Part shown: in pieces, positions 1 through 5,362 of the stretch | How positions within the stretch are numbered: the stretch's first letter is position 1 | Layout of the letters: the number at the start of each line of letters is the position of its first letter | Assembly (NCBI GenBank): GCA_947631585.1 | Contig: CANRLY010000057.1 | Location: 1 to 10,712, forward strand | Origin: an uncultured Clostridia bacterium | GTDB taxonomy: Bacteria > Bacillota > Clostridia > Oscillospirales > Ruminococcaceae | DNA length: 10,712 nucleotides | Direction: 5' to 3' | Made by a program: the position numbers and the translations under genes | Notes under the pieces: model-generated | The model's database searches: none | Seen by the model: only the letters and a program-made list of their open reading frames with translations | What the model was told of the DNA's origin: nothing

Positions 1-1
1 T

Positions 2-247
2 TACGAGCCTATCCACGGCTCTGCTCCCGATATTGCAGGTCAGAATAAGGCTAATCCTATTGCAACTATACTTTCAGTCGCCATGATGCTCAGATATTCT
101 TTCGACCTTGGCAAAGAAGCCGACGCCATCGAAAAGGCAGTGGACGACGTCCTCAACAACGGCTTCCGTACCGGCGATATCATGAGCGAAGGCATGAAGT
201 GCGTAAGCTGTACAGAAATGGGCGACCTTGTCGCTGCCCGTATCTGA
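2..247 (+). CDS. leuB: 3-isopropylmalate dehydrogenase, C-terminal part (5' end outside window)
   Basis: The last 81 residues of a beta-decarboxylating dehydrogenase that oxidises and decarboxylates 3-isopropylmalate in leucine biosynthesis, in the cytoplasm, using NAD. The visible part opens with YEPIHGSAPDIAGQNKANP, the C-terminal signature of the isocitrate/isopropylmalate dehydrogenase family in which the His-Gly-Ser-Ala-Pro-Asp segment contacts the nucleotide cofactor. It continues with ATILSVAMMLRYS and the helical tail typical of LeuB, including FRTGDI near the end. The frame is open from the window edge and stops with TGA at 245-247. The next gene starts 23 bases later with no terminator between, so the two are probably co-transcribed. 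Isocitrate dehydrogenase is the main alternative; the RTGDI ending favours LeuB. Confidence 0.93.
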   Translation, partial: YEPIHGSAPDIAGQNKANPIATILSVAMMLRYSFDLGKEADAIEKAVDDVLNNGFRTGDIMSEGMKCVSCTEMGDLVAARI

Positions 248-270
248 ACTGAAACAGAGCGGAGGAACTG

Positions 271-909
271 ATGGAACAAATGCCTGACCCCAGTCGGGAA
301 CTGGAACGGATAATTGCCGAAAATACCAAGGCAGGGAAGCGACCCTCGCTGCTTATGCACGCCTGCTGCGCTCCTTGCTCCAGTTATGTGCTTGAATACC
401 TGAACAGTCATTTTCAGATGGATATGTATTACTTCAACCCCAATATCGACTCCGGTGAGGAGTACGACCACCGTATCTCTGAACTGAAAAGACTGGTCAG
501 GGAAATGCCGCTGGAGTTTCCCTGTAAAGTAACGGCAGGGGAGTATTCTCCGCAGCTTTTCTACCAGGCGGTAAAAGGTCTGGAAGATGCTGCCGAGGGC
601 GGAGAAAGATGTGCCAGATGCTTTGAACTGCGGCTGAGACAAACTGCCTTGACCGCCGTTCAGCAGGGGTATGATTACTTTTCCACAACGCTTACCATAA
701 GCCCCCTGAAAAACTCCCGCCTGATAAACCGGCTGGGGCAGAGGATAGCCGCCGAGACCGGCGTAAGCTTCCTGCCGTCAGATTTCAAAAAGAAAAACGG
801 CTTTAAGCGTTCGGTGGAACTTTCAAAGGAATATTCCCTTTACCGCCAGAACTACTGCGGCTGTGTCTTTTCAAAAAGACGTCTTGAAAATCAAAACACC
901 GCAGAATAA
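271..909 (+). CDS. queH: Epoxyqueuosine reductase QueH
   Basis: A cytoplasmic enzyme of 212 residues that reduces epoxyqueuosine to queuosine in the wobble position of GUN-decoding tRNAs, as the non-orthologous replacement of cobalamin-dependent QueG. The family (formerly DUF208) is recognised here by three cysteine clusters: HACCAPCSSY at about residues 30-39 (Cys32, Cys33, Cys36), ERCARC at 112-117 (Cys114, Cys117) and YCGC at 195-198. In the family the vicinal cysteines and the CxxC pair serve the iron-sulfur site and the last pair is thought to be redox active. The motif STTLTISPLKN around 138-148 and FKKKNG around 172-177 are also typical. The ATG at 271 follows GGAGG at 261-265 with good spacing. 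It lies 23 bases behind leuB, so it is probably expressed from that transcript, and it is closed by the hairpin at 922-953. Confidence 0.93.
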   Translation: MEQMPDPSRELERIIAENTKAGKRPSLLMHACCAPCSSYVLEYLNSHFQMDMYYFNPNIDSGEEYDHRISELKRLVREMPLEFPCKVTAGEYSPQLFYQAVKGLEDAAEGGERCARCFELRLRQTALTAVQQGYDYFSTTLTISPLKNSRLINRLGQRIAAETGVSFLPSDFKKKNGFKRSVELSKEYSLYRQNYCGCVFSKRRLENQNTAE

Positions 910-921
910 AACCGCAAAAAA

Positions 922-953
922 AGCTCCCGCCGTCTGGTGGGAGCTGATTTTTT
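922..953. terminator. Bidirectional intrinsic terminator between queH and the cohesin gene
   Basis: A 10-bp stem, AGCTCCCGCC (922-931) with GGTGGGAGCT (936-945), has one G-T pair and a GTCT tetraloop. A run of T follows at 948-953 and a run of A precedes it at 915-922, so it can end transcription of queH on the plus strand and of the convergent cohesin gene on the minus strand, whose stop codon lies at 964-966. Confidence 0.9.
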
Positions 954-963
954 GTTCAGAAGA

Positions 964-2532
964 TCATTTTATCCCTTTTCTGAGCTTTACTATGGTAACT
1001 ACCGTCACGCCTATCATAGCGATAGGAAGAAGTATAAGTACCGCCGCCGGAACTCCGCCGGTGTCTGAAAGGGTATCGTCCTCTGCGACAGCCTTGTCCT
1101 CATCGCTGCTTTCAGCTGCCGTGGTGGAAACGCTTGCTTCGCTGGTCGGTTCAGCAGAAGTAGTTAAAACATTTGTAACAGCTGCTTCGCCAGCAGTGGT
1201 AACAGCAGGGTCGTCCTCGTCTCCGATGGTCTCGTCAGTGGGCTGCTGATTGTCGCTTGTGCCCATCTGTATCTCCGAGGACTTGCCGTATTCCGAAATT
1301 ATCACATCTTCTATTTTGAAAGTTGCGCCGTTTGCCATAAAGTAAATAGGCACATATATAACGTCGTCAAGCTCTTTTACCGAAACATTGCTTATCTTCC
1401 ATGTTCCGCTGCCCGACTTTATCGAGAAAGTTTCCGTGCATACTTCGCCGTCAATGTTGTTGTAACTGATAGCTCCGTTCACTGTAGAATCTGCCGATAT
1501 CTTCAGAGTAATATCATAAGCCTTGTCAAGGTCTTTCGCATAATCGCTCAACCTGAACTGATAGTTGGCTTCGTCTCTTTCGGTATATTCGCCCTCGTCC
1601 TCGTAAGTGTAACTGAACACCGGCGTGCTGTCCGGCTCGTTCGGGTCGCTTCCGCCGCTGACTTCCGTCTGCTTGGCAGTGGTAGTCTCCGGTGCGGAAG
1701 TTTCCTGTGCCGTAGTTGTTGAAGTTTCCGGTTCAGCAGAAGTAGTTGCCGCCTCAGTCACAGTCTCAGAAGCCGGTCTTGTAGCCGCAAGAAGCCTCTG
1801 TGAAGTGGTAGTCGCAGGCTTGGGGGTAGTAGTGGTCGTAGTCGTAGGCTTGGGAGTAGTAGTCGTTGCCTTTGTGGTAGTGGTAGTAGCCTTTGTAGTG
1901 GTTTTCTTGGCAGTGGTAGTAGTTTTCTTTGCCGTAGTAGTGGTTTTCTTGGTCGTAGTGGTGGTCTTTTTCGCAGTCGTGGTAGTCGTTGTCGTTGACT
2001 TTATGGTAACATACTTCGGCGACGACTTAGTAGGCGCAGAATATGAGGCATTTAAATAACTGCCGTCGCTGTCGATAGTCGTGACCGTGTTCGCTTCTAT
2101 CCAGAAAGGCATTTTGCCGGTGACGCCTTTTTTTGCTTTGAAAGTCACCAGCGCAAGGTCTGAATTAGCCGTTAAGTTTTTTGACTTTAAACCGGTTATC
2201 CTCACCGTGCCGCTGGCATACTGGTAATTGTAGCTGACAAAGTCAAACTTCGTGCTTACGCTGTACTTGCCGTCCATCTCTGCATCGGTGGGAACGTGTA
2301 CTTCAACTTTCGAGGGGTCGTATTTAAGGTCGATGGTAAAAGCGGCAACTCCTTTTCCGCCCGGAACATAAGCCACATTAACATCAAAAGAACCTCCGGC
2401 TTTTACCGAAGTCGCCGTGGGCGTGATGGTGAACTTGCTCTCGTTGCTGGCTGAAATGGACGTAGCCACCGTTGTAGCTATGATAGCGGAGGTGATACCG
2501 CCGACCAACAGCTTTTTAAAACTAAATCTCAT
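964..2532 (-). CDS. Surface-anchored protein with one cohesin domain, Thr-rich linker and C-terminal anchor
   Basis: A 522-residue secreted protein. Order of parts: signal peptide at about 1-28 (KK, hydrophobic stretch, ASISAS-type end); a cohesin-type beta sandwich at about 32-178, with AFTIDLKYDPSKVEV and GTVRITGL followed by LALVTFKAK, all typical of cohesins; a Thr/Lys/Pro linker at about 180-243; an acidic Thr/Ser/Glu stretch; a second beta-rich domain at about 303-413 that I cannot name and that ends in FKIEDVIIS, reminiscent of carbohydrate-binding jelly rolls; another acidic linker; and LSDTGG (488-493), a 22-residue hydrophobic helix and KLRKGIK. The tail has the layout of a sortase signal but with Ser for Pro in LPxTG, so it may be sortase-linked or simply membrane-anchored. 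A single cohesin plus anchor resembles monovalent anchoring scaffoldins such as Ruminococcus flavefaciens ScaE. The start follows AAGGAGG (2540-2546), 7 bases upstream. It is divergent from a dockerin-bearing enzyme, its possible partner. Confidence 0.82.
   Translation of the reverse strand: MRFSFKKLLVGGITSAIIATTVATSISASNESKFTITPTATSVKAGGSFDVNVAYVPGGKGVAAFTIDLKYDPSKVEVHVPTDAEMDGKYSVSTKFDFVSYNYQYASGTVRITGLKSKNLTANSDLALVTFKAKKGVTGKMPFWIEANTVTTIDSDGSYLNASYSAPTKSSPKYVTIKSTTTTTTTAKKTTTTTKKTTTTAKKTTTTAKKTTTKATTTTTKATTTTPKPTTTTTTTPKPATTTSQRLLAATRPASETVTEAATTSAEPETSTTTAQETSAPETTTAKQTEVSGGSDPNEPDSTPVFSYTYEDEGEYTERDEANYQFRLSDYAKDLDKAYDITLKISADSTVNGAISYNNIDGEVCTETFSIKSGSGTWKISNVSVKELDDVIYVPIYFMANGATFKIEDVIISEYGKSSEIQMGTSDNQQPTDETIGDEDDPAVTTAGEAAVTNVLTTSAEPTSEASVSTTAAESSDEDKAVAEDDTLSDTGGVPAAVLILLPIAMIGVTVVTIVKLRKGIK
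1803..1995 (-). repeat. Low-complexity Thr-rich repeat tract inside the cohesin gene
   Basis: About 64 codons read as runs of three to seven Thr separated by KK, AKK, KA or PKP. On the plus strand the DNA reads as degenerate repeats of the type gtagtggt, with gttttctt units interspersed. It is a flexible, possibly O-glycosylated linker of the kind common in ruminococcal cellulosome proteins. The repeats are not perfect at DNA level because different Thr codons (ACT, ACC, ACA, ACG) are mixed. Confidence 0.85.
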
Positions 2533-2603
2533 CTGAGTGCCTCCTTTATATGAAAGAACCGCTTTTTTATATATTTCAGCGTTTGTAACTGCTATGTAAT
2601 AAA

Positions 2604-2632
2604 ATTATATCATTCAATACCAGTCTTGTCAA
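2604..2632 (-). promoter_or_regulatory. Consensus vegetative promoter for the cohesin gene
   Basis: On the minus strand TTGACA (2632-2627) and TATAAT (2609-2604) are both perfect matches to the housekeeping sigma-A consensus, separated by 17 bases. The predicted transcript would start near 2597 and have a leader of about 65 bases before the ATG at 2532. Confidence 0.85.
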
Positions 2633-2675
2633 CAATAAAATTTTACATGAATTGCGCAAAACCGCCATAATGACA

Positions 2676-2775
2676 GTTCAGATCATGCGTTCAACTACTT
2701 TTGGACATTTGTATGACCTGTTGAACGCTATATCTTGTAATTGATCTGTAACTTTTGGCAGTTTTCGTCAAAAGT
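2676..2775. promoter_or_regulatory. Inverted repeats in the middle of the divergent control region
   Basis: This stretch between the two divergent promoters contains no convincing gene. It holds a perfect 9-base inverted repeat, GCGTTCAAC (2687-2695) and GTTGAACGC (2720-2728). Outside it is a second matching pair, CAGATCA (2679-2685) and TGATCTG (2742-2748), which extends by GTT/AAC around one unpaired base. Just beyond, ACTTTTG (2751-2757) faces CAAAAGT (2769-2775). The octamer ACTTTTGG occurs twice (2697-2704, 2751-2758). The arrangement suggests operator sites or a structured element, but no known regulator site is recognised. Confidence 0.45.
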
Positions 2776-2803
2776 AAATTTTTTGTGAACAGTGCAACAG
2801 AAA

Positions 2804-2831
2804 GAAATTTCTGAAAAACTGCTGAAATTTC
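2804..2831. promoter_or_regulatory. Pair of GAAATTTC palindromes upstream of the dockerin-gene promoter
   Basis: The palindrome GAAATTTC occurs at 2804-2811 and again at 2824-2831, exactly 20 bases apart (about two helical turns), ending 10 bases before the -35 box at 2842. The position suits an activator site or an AT-rich UP element. The regulator is unknown. Confidence 0.4.
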
Positions 2832-2841
2832 GCAAAATTGC

Positions 2842-2871
2842 TTGACAAATCGCAAACCCTTGTTCTATAAT
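2842..2871 (+). promoter_or_regulatory. Consensus vegetative promoter for the dockerin-bearing hydrolase
   Basis: TTGACA (2842-2847) and TATAAT (2866-2871) match the sigma-A consensus perfectly with an 18-base spacer. The predicted start near 2878 leaves a leader of about 80 bases. That leader contains an AT-rich potential stem, TGATTTTT (2888-2895) with AAAAATCA (2920-2927), and then GGGAG (2946-2950) as ribosome binding site. Confidence 0.88.
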
Positions 2872-2958
2872 GTATTTGTAAGTACGCTGATTTTTTCTGA
2901 AACTTTTATTCTGTTTTGGAAAAATCAAGCAAATTCCAGCGATCCGGGAGATAATAAA

Positions 2959-4734
2959 ATGAAAACTTCAGTACGAATGAGAACGGTGGCGGCTGCCATT
3001 GCTGCGGCTATGCTGTTCCTGATAGTGTGTGCGCCGTCTATTTTTGCAGGCGAGACCAAAACGGGAACGGTCTACGGCATATATACATATTTAAACGTGA
3101 GAAGTTCGCCGTCAACATCTGCGTCTGTGGTAGGCAAGCTGTATAACGATGCAAAGGTCACGATACTGGGCTCAAGCGGCAATTTTTATAAGATAACCTA
3201 TAAGTCCGGCTCTACCAAGATCACCGGCTATGCGTCTAAGGACTACATAATGATAGATCCGGCTTCAAACCCGAAACCGCCGGCTGAAGATAAGGACTTT
3301 GAGGCTTACCTGACCGAACAGGGATTCCCTGAAAGCTATAAGCCGGCGCTGCGGCTGCTCCATGAACAGCACCCGAAATGGATATTTGTCGCTCAGGACA
3401 CCGGGCTGAAATGGTCCGACGTGCTGAAAAATGAAAAGGTCTTGGGAAAGAACCTGGTCGGCATCAGTAACCTTGAGTCGTGGAAATCAATGGAAAAGGG
3501 CGCATATAATTTCAATACCGACTCTTATGTGGGACTTGACGGAAGCAGCTGGGTAGCGGCGTCCGAAAAGCTCATCGCATATTACCTTGACCCCAGGAAC
3601 TTCCTTAACGATGCGACTATACTTATGTTCGAGAACCTTTCCTATAATAAGAATGTCCAGACTGAGGCCAATGTTAAGACTATACTTAAAAACTCCTTTA
3701 TGAAAGGCAGCTATACCACTCCCGATACAAAAAAGACCTATACATATTCTTCCACTTTCATGGCGGCTGCAAAGGCGTCGGGAGTAAGCCCTTACCACCT
3801 TGCTTCCAGGGCTTTGCAGGAACAGGGCATCAACGGTACGTCTCTTTCTTCGGGAACTGTTACAGGACATAAGGGATATTTCAATTTCTTCAATATACAG
3901 GCGTTTGCTTCCAGCGGAAGAACTGCGGCTGAAAACGGCGCACGCTATGCCGCCACCACCAACGCCACTTTCTCTCTGCCGTGGACAAACCAGTATAAGT
4001 CAATAGTCGGCGGCTCTGTGTGGATAGGTACAGGTTATATTGATAAATTGCAGGACACCCTTTATCTTCAGAAATTTGACGTTGTAGACGGCGGCAACGG
4101 ATTGTATAACCACCAGTATATGACAAACGTCCAGGCGGCTGAGTCGGAAGCAAGGATCATGAAAAACGCCTATCCTTCCGTACTGTTCAACTCTGCGCTG
4201 GAGTTTAAAATCCCAGTCTATACCGATATGCCCGAAAAGGCTTGTGCAAAGCCCACTTCCGACCTGAGCAATAATAACCTGCTTGACAGCATAACGGTAG
4301 GCTCTCTCACCCTTTCGCCGAAGTTTAACAGATATACCTATAACTATGAGGTGGAAGTGCCAAAGGGAACTGCTTCAGTAACCGTCAAGGCGGCGGCGAA
4401 CCATTCCAAAGCCACGGTGTCCGGCACCGGAAAGATCGCATTAGAGCCGGGAGATAATGTTGTGAAGATAACCTGTAAATCGCCAAGCGGACTGACAAGG
4501 ACATATAAAGTCACAATAGTCAGACCGGCTGACGACCTGGCAAAAGGCGACGTTACCGGAGACAAAACAATAAATATAAACGATGCGCTCACTATAGTCA
4601 GGTATGTGAACGGTCTGTCAAAGCTCAACGCCGCACAGCTCAAAGCGGCGGACGTTACCGGCGACGGAGACGTCAACATCAACGATTCGCTGACTATAGT
4701 CCGGTATGTGAACGGTCTGATAAAGAAACTCTGA
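2959..4734 (+). CDS. Secreted SH3/N-acetylglucosaminidase-type peptidoglycan hydrolase with type I dockerin
   Basis: A 591-residue exported protein predicted to cleave the glycan strands of peptidoglycan. Order of parts: signal peptide 1-30 (RMR, Ala-rich core, SIFA-GE cut site); bacterial SH3 domain at about 34-98 with the LNVRSSPS signature; linker; glucosaminidase-type domain within about 115-425, with SPYHLASRALQEQG at 277-290, where Glu288 aligns with the catalytic Glu of GH73-like enzymes; a cadherin-like beta-sandwich at about 440-522 (LDSITVGSLTLSP, ending TRTYKVTIVR); and a dockerin at 529-591 with two calcium loops, DVTGDKTININD (531-542) and DVTGDGDVNIND (565-576), each followed by a helix containing LTIVRYVNGL. 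The ATG at 2959 is preferred because GGGAG lies 8 bases before it and an upstream in-frame start at 2842 would sit in the promoter. The dockerin predicts docking to a cohesin, and the divergent neighbour encodes one. A terminator follows. An endo-beta-N-acetylglucosaminidase acting on glycoproteins is the alternative activity. Confidence 0.88.
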   Translation: MKTSVRMRTVAAAIAAAMLFLIVCAPSIFAGETKTGTVYGIYTYLNVRSSPSTSASVVGKLYNDAKVTILGSSGNFYKITYKSGSTKITGYASKDYIMIDPASNPKPPAEDKDFEAYLTEQGFPESYKPALRLLHEQHPKWIFVAQDTGLKWSDVLKNEKVLGKNLVGISNLESWKSMEKGAYNFNTDSYVGLDGSSWVAASEKLIAYYLDPRNFLNDATILMFENLSYNKNVQTEANVKTILKNSFMKGSYTTPDTKKTYTYSSTFMAAAKASGVSPYHLASRALQEQGINGTSLSSGTVTGHKGYFNFFNIQAFASSGRTAAENGARYAATTNATFSLPWTNQYKSIVGGSVWIGTGYIDKLQDTLYLQKFDVVDGGNGLYNHQYMTNVQAAESEARIMKNAYPSVLFNSALEFKIPVYTDMPEKACAKPTSDLSNNNLLDSITVGSLTLSPKFNRYTYNYEVEVPKGTASVTVKAAANHSKATVSGTGKIALEPGDNVVKITCKSPSGLTRTYKVTIVRPADDLAKGDVTGDKTININDALTIVRYVNGLSKLNAAQLKAADVTGDGDVNINDSLTIVRYVNGLIKKL

Positions 4735-4745
4735 CGATACTAAAT

Positions 4746-4781
4746 AACACGTTTTCTGCTGAGGAAGCGTGTTTTTCTTTT
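4746..4781 (+). terminator. Intrinsic terminator of the dockerin-bearing hydrolase gene
   Basis: AACACGTTTTCT (4746-4757) pairs with AGGAAGCGTGTT (4762-4773), including two G-T pairs, around the loop GCTG. A T-rich tract (TTTTTCTTTT) runs to 4781. It begins 11 bases after the stop codon. Confidence 0.88.
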
Positions 4782-4811
4782 GTCCGGAATAAAACTGTGT
4801 GCTGCGAACAT

Positions 4812-4840
4812 GAATTATTGAACGCTCCAACGCATATAAT
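4812..4840 (+). promoter_or_regulatory. Candidate promoter of spoIIID, possibly sigma-E type
   Basis: CATATAAT at 4833-4840 differs by one base from the sigma-E -10 form CATACAAT and also contains a perfect sigma-A -10 (TATAAT). GAATTATT at 4812-4819 is a partial match to a sigma-E -35 with a 13-base gap. No sigma-A -35 sits at the normal distance. spoIIID is transcribed by sigma-E in Bacillus subtilis, so the sigma-E reading is reasonable but weak. Confidence 0.4.
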
Positions 4841-4869
4841 TAACAAAAACGTGTATTGGAGTGAGACAA

Positions 4870-5145
4870 ATGGAAATGCCAAAGGATCAGGACCGAGCAA
4901 TAGTTCTTGGAGAATACATACTGAAAAATAAAGCTACGGTCAGAGCAACAGCAAAAAAGTTCGGCATATCAAAATCGACCGTTCATAAGGACGTATCTGA
5001 AAAGCTGGAAAAGATCCACCCGCACCTGTATAAACTGGTAAAAGAAGTTTTGGAGGAAAACAAGCGGGAGCGTCACATCAGGGGCGGCCTTGCGACAAAA
5101 CACAAGTATGAGGAAAGAAGACTCGAAAGAGAAGGGATAAAATAA
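4870..5145 (+). CDS. spoIIID: Sporulation transcriptional regulator SpoIIID
   Basis: A 91-residue DNA-binding protein that in the mother cell activates and represses sporulation genes after sigma-E becomes active. The helix-turn-helix TVRATAKKFGISKSTVHKD (about 23-41) is close to the family signature, and the basic C-terminal motif RHIRGGLATKHKY (about 68-80) is the second conserved DNA-contacting part. Length fits the family, with a slightly longer charged tail (EERRLEREGIK). The ATG at 4870 is chosen because GGAG (4858-4861) sits 8 bases before it; a GTG at 4861 is in frame but overlaps that ribosome binding site. It stands alone between the hydrolase terminator and the palindromic element at 5170-5266. 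Its presence shows that the organism carries sporulation genes. Confidence 0.95.
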   Translation: MEMPKDQDRAIVLGEYILKNKATVRATAKKFGISKSTVHKDVSEKLEKIHPHLYKLVKEVLEENKRERHIRGGLATKHKYEERRLEREGIK

Positions 5146-5169
5146 CTCCTGGAGAAAACGGAATACATT

Positions 5170-5266
5170 CCCCCTGCAAACGTCCGGCGTCTTGTAAAGA
5201 CGCCGGACGTTTCTGCGCAGCGCAGGCTGCGCTGCGCAGAGGAGCTGAAAGCTCCTTTGCAGGGGG
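5170..5266. repeat. Nested inverted repeats able to form a four-way junction
   Basis: An outer stem CCCCCTGCAAA (5170-5180) with TTTGCAGGGGG (5256-5266) encloses three hairpins that fill almost all of the interior. They are CGTCCGGCGTCTT (5181-5193) with AAGACGCCGGACG (5197-5209) around loop GTA; a 14-base near-perfect palindrome arm (5212-5225) with 5227-5240; and GGAGCT (5241-5246) with AGCTCC (5250-5255) around GAA. The AAA at 5178-5180 can pair either with TTT at 5210-5212 or with TTT at 5256-5258, so the junction can branch-migrate. All four helices are perfect. No T tract follows, so it is not a standard terminator. It may be a dispersed palindromic repeat, a small mobile element without a transposase, or a structured RNA. 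Its family is not recognised. Confidence 0.85.
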
Positions 5267-5290
5267 GCTTCCGACCTTTCAGCAATAGTT

Positions 5291-5320
5291 TTATCAGTAA
5301 AGCGGCGTTTGGCATATAAT
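5291..5320 (+). promoter_or_regulatory. Candidate promoter of asnB
   Basis: TATAAT (5315-5320) is a perfect -10. TTATCA (5291-5296), 18 bases upstream, matches four of six -35 positions. The predicted start near 5327 lies about 36 bases before the ATG and downstream of the four-way-junction element, which would therefore not be in this transcript. Confidence 0.55.
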
Positions 5321-5362
5321 ATCAAGGTAAAGCCAAAATCACTATCTCAGGAGGAATATTGT

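Noticed and set aside
863..1249. Plus-strand frame starting inside queH and crossing the terminator
   Set aside because: It overlaps the end of queH, runs through a strong terminator hairpin and is antisense to the Ser/Thr/Glu-rich tail of the cohesin protein.
1625..2059. Plus-strand Val-rich open frame of 144 codons
   Set aside because: It is the reverse reading of the Thr-rich linker of the cohesin gene, where Thr codons read backwards as Val-type codons; it has no convincing ribosome binding site.
2728..2928. Minus-strand frame of 66 codons in the divergent control region
   Set aside because: It crosses the plus-strand promoter and the palindromes, and its Lys/Asn/Phe-rich composition is what AT-rich intergenic DNA gives by chance.
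2842..2958. Upstream extension of the dockerin protein by 39 residues
   Set aside because: The start would coincide with the -35 box, the extension would hide the signal peptide, and the ATG at 2959 has a proper ribosome binding site.
5170..5266. tRNA-like cloverleaf
   Set aside because: The arm lengths, 3-base loops and lack of conserved tRNA bases such as the T-psi-C motif exclude a tRNA.
5170..5266. Ordinary terminator of spoIIID
   Set aside because: The hairpins are not followed by a T tract, and the outer stem closing three hairpins is not needed for termination; readthrough blocking is still possible.
5073..5325. Minus-strand frames through the end of spoIIID and the palindromic element
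   Set aside because: They are antisense to spoIIID and to perfect inverted repeats, and have no family resemblance or ribosome binding site.
5309..5362. Upstream in-frame start of asnB
   Set aside because: It would overlap the TATAAT box and place residues before the catalytic Cys2, which must be N-terminal after Met removal.
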